A DNA stretch of 57,564 nt from an uncultured Clostridia bacterium. GTDB lineage: Bacteria > Bacillota > Clostridia > TANB77 > CAG-508. The position numbers were made by a program, and so were the translations under genes. The stretch spans positions 1 to 57,564 of the forward strand of contig CAKPGM010000011.1 of the NCBI GenBank assembly GCA_934154805.1. The letters run 5' to 3'. The notes under the pieces are model-generated. The model saw nothing but the letters and a program-made list of their open reading frames with translations, searched no databases and was not told the origin of the DNA. This document shows, piece by piece, positions 55,461 through 57,564 of this stretch; the stretch's first letter is position 1, and every line of letters starts with the position of its first letter.

Positions 55461-55462
55461 CA

Positions 55463-56179
55463 TTATTTTATTGTCTTTATTGCTTTTTCAGCTAATTTAT
55501 CCTTATCAAATTTATTGGCTATTAATATTACAATTATTGCTATTAGTACTATTCCTGCATACATTATTATGCTCTTTTTCCAGTCACCTACTGCTAAATT
55601 TGCTCCTGCAAGTGTAGAAGATATTACAGAAGGAAATCTTGCAAATACAGATATTAATATAAATTTTACAGGATTTATTGGTAATAATCCAGATATATAC
55701 ACTAATAAATCTTTTGGCGTTCCCGGTATTAAGAATAATATAAACATTATCATTTCTATCTTTTTCGGATTTTTAAATAATTTACTATTTTCTATTTTTG
55801 CAACTTTTTTCGGATCACAAAAATTGTATACAAACTTTTTTCCAAATTTTCTTACTAAGAAGAATATTGCTGTGGATATTATTCCCGCAGACGCCATAAT
55901 AAATACAGTTCCCCATACTGGACCATAGCACATTCCTGCCAATATTTCTATAGGCTCTCCCGGAATTATTATTAGAAATATTTGTGCTACTTGCAATGCA
56001 AATAGCAATAGTAACCCTAGTATTCCTGAGCTGGAAACTTTTTCCTCAAATGCAACTTGTCCATCTTTTGTTGATAGTTCTTTCATTACTGGAAACATAT
56101 AGATTATTATTCCTACAATTATTGATACTGCTAATATTGTCATTAATATTTTAAATATTTTAATTTTTTGTTTTTCCAT
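55463..56179 (-). CDS. TVP38/TMEM64 (VTT-domain) membrane protein
   Basis: A protein of about 238 residues with six hydrophobic segments and the VTT/DedA-like motifs IIPGEPIEILAGMCYGPVWG, FGKKFV and FLIPGTPKDLLVYISGLLP. Members are thought to move lipids across membranes. I use the ATG at 56179 (GGGAG upstream) rather than the TTG six codons earlier. Confidence 0.9.
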   Translation of the reverse strand: MEKQKIKIFKILMTILAVSIIVGIIIYMFPVMKELSTKDGQVAFEEKVSSSGILGLLLLFALQVAQIFLIIIPGEPIEILAGMCYGPVWGTVFIMASAGIISTAIFFLVRKFGKKFVYNFCDPKKVAKIENSKLFKNPKKIEMIMFILFLIPGTPKDLLVYISGLLPINPVKFILISVFARFPSVISSTLAGANLAVGDWKKSIIMYAGIVLIAIIVILIANKFDKDKLAEKAIKTIK

Positions 56180-56303
56180 TTTATAGTAATCTCCCAAATC
56201 AATTATACCATTCTTTTTTCAGATTGTATATCAAATATATAAAATTTAGGAAGGCATCTTTATATTCTTACTTTTAAACATCACAATAGATATATCATAC
56301 AAG

Positions 56304-56345
56304 AAAAAAACTGTGTATATTCAGTCTTTGAATATGCACAGTTAA
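56304..56345 (-). terminator. Terminator after the second pilin-like gene
   Basis: AACTGTG-x-ATATTCA pairs with TGAATAT-x-CACAGTT (56311-56325 with 56331-56345), then a T run on the minus strand, 4 bases after the stop. Confidence 0.85.
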
Positions 56346-56349
56346 ATTT

Positions 56350-57564
56350 ATACTCTCAGTGTTACTTTATTATTAAAGTTGGACGAGTACCGCTTGTCGG
56401 TGGTGCCGTAGTTCGAAGGGTTGCTACTGCGGTATACGACCGGCTCGCTAGAGCCATTGTAGTGGCTGTTGCCACCCCTGTAAGCTCTACCGCGGATATT
56501 TTGGTCCTATTGCCTCTTGGGTCCATTCATAGCAATTTCCTGCTAGGTCGTAAATGTTATTTGCCATTGTAAATGTTGTTGCTCCTGTATTTAAATTATA
56601 ATCTGTTCCACTTCTTTTTAATTCAGTTGTTCCATCATCTGCTTTTACTGATGTTCCTTTATAATTTCCCCAAGAACTTGAGTCGATTATATCTTTTTGA
56701 TCTCCTTTATTTGCTATAAAGTTACATGTCACATCCCATTGGCATCCCCATATCATTCTTGTTTCTACCTTATTACTTGCATTTAATTTTTTACACCTTT
56801 TATATAAAATATACCAATTTTCTCTTGATAGTACGGGTTTATCTTTCTGAACTCCCGCACTTGATAATTCATATCTTCCTATATAAAATCCTCCATATTT
56901 ACTAACACTTGCTATCATTTCATTATAATCAGCAACAAACGCTTCTGCCATTTTTTCTTTACTTGCAAATCCTAGTATTGTTTTATAATATTCTTCTTTC
57001 GCATCATAGCTTGTACTATCACTTCCAATTACTAAGTCTGGCTCACGGTAGCTACTGGTCGCTCCCGGTGTAGTTCTTGACATTGTTTTTGTATTACTAT
57101 CTTTTCCAATCGTTATTGTCTTTGAGTATCTATTTGTTGTTACTGCTGTATTCCCTGTCGTTCCATATAGTGTATATTCTGTTTGATTTGCTGTATCACA
57201 CATTACTGTTACATCTGGTACTGGTATCCATACCCATTCGTTATTACTTTCATCTTTTATCACAAGTCCGTGATCTACTGAATCTTGAGTTGGTGTTGAG
57301 TTTCCATCTCCCCAGTTTGATGTATCTGTGTTTATTGGCACATATCCTGCTGGTATTGTCGGATTATTGGCATTTCCTTCTCCACCATTTATTGTTGCGT
57401 TATCTTCTTTCTTATTCTCCCATCCTGGTACTGTTGGATTTACTTTTGTTTCTCCATCTCCATTAGCTTGTTTTTCTATCCATTCTGATACTTTATTTAA
57501 ATCTGCTTGCTCATTTTCTTTTGCTTGTCCATATTCTCTTCTGGCATCTTTACTTTTTTGTATT
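56350..57564 (-). CDS. Second pilin-like hypervariable protein, 5' end off window (+1 frameshift at CGG)
   Basis: Paralog of the protein at 44554: it shares IQKSK, the EYGQAKENEQADL coil, NPTIPAGYVPINTDTSNWGD, NEWVWIPV, EAFVADYNEMIAS, GGFYIGRYELSSAGVQKDKP and NIYDLAGNCYEWTQEA. The N-terminal helix lies past 57564. Frame 0 ends at TAG (56487-56489) straight after an in-frame CGG (56490-56492). Skipping the C reads GGT AGA GCT TAC and continues as GRAYRGGNSHYNGSSEP to FNNKVTLRV at 56350. One extra A in the nearby AAAA run would also explain the break. Confidence 0.8.
56377..56490 (-). other. Hypervariable region 2 (DGR-type VR candidate)
   Basis: GC-rich C-terminal stretch with many AAC, AGC, TAC, GAC and ACC codons. 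It aligns codon by codon with region 1 over the R-x16-SS block of equal length and shares the CGG-TxC-TCGTCC-xAC-TTTAATAATAAAGTAA end, a possible initiation-of-homology site. Confidence 0.65.

Noticed and set aside
56200..56349. DGR template repeat downstream of the second pilin-like gene
   Set aside because: This stretch is AT-rich and holds only a terminator; nothing resembles the variable regions.
1..57564. CRISPR array, tRNA genes, insertion sequences
   Set aside because: No spaced direct repeats, no cloverleaf sequence and no transposase-like protein was seen on either strand.

Overview
The window is a low-GC Gram-positive (Bacillota) chromosome fragment, most likely from an uncultured gut-type Clostridia. 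This rests on AT-rich codon use, GGAGG ribosome sites, TTGACA/TATAAT promoters, a SEC-C SecA, an IPQTG-anchored surface protein and type IV pilin-like N-termini. The species call is inference. Almost every gene is on the minus strand; the only plus-strand gene I accept is a small HTH gene at 12101.

Layout by position. 1-11970: a close-packed run of a small protein, a metallopeptidase-like protein, polA, a lytic transglycosylase, a GLUG-repeat surface protein, galE, an aldose epimerase-like protein, a small membrane protein and secA (own promoter). 12000-12371: a GC-richer HTH cassette with its own promoter and terminator. 12374-23720: a unit starting at a tagO/wecA-type gene, with lipid-linked sugar transferases and membrane glycosyltransferases, ruvB and queH, ending in a histidine-phosphatase-like protein and a DnaB-like ATPase. 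23725-43240: a wall- or surface-polysaccharide locus (rpiA, many GT2/GT4/GT32 enzymes, a DUF6020-type protein, a polymerase/ligase and a Wzm/Wzt-type exporter), plus a ricin/glucosaminidase/SH3 wall hydrolase. 43266-48335: an accessory island with three paralogous GC-rich single-gene cassettes, a pilin-like protein with a hypervariable C-type-lectin end, a candidate invertible element and a VWA adhesin. 48357-57564: tyrS, a CAP protein, an HD protein, a collapsed two-component/surface remnant, an ABC-2 exporter, a 5S-like RNA unit, a VTT-domain protein and a second pilin-like hypervariable protein running off the window.

Two signals stand out. First, five genes are broken by a +1 frameshift, and each shift point has an in-frame CGG codon. 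Skipping the C restores the family-typical protein, four times by reading GGA. I found no in-frame CGG in any intact AT-rich gene, although CGG is used normally in the GC-rich cassettes and the hypervariable segments. This suggests programmed +1 shifting at a hungry CGG codon, or a motif-specific sequence error. Second, the two pilin-like proteins differ at their C-termini mainly in codon positions 1 and 2 of NNY codons inside a C-type-lectin/FGE-like fold. That is the mark of a diversity-generating retroelement (DGR). No reverse transcriptase or template repeat is visible here, so the engine would lie outside the window.

The three cassettes share one architecture (consensus promoter, 5' leader hairpin, small protein of about 140 residues, strong terminator) and a protein family I do not recognise. 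They look like independently acquired moron-like units.
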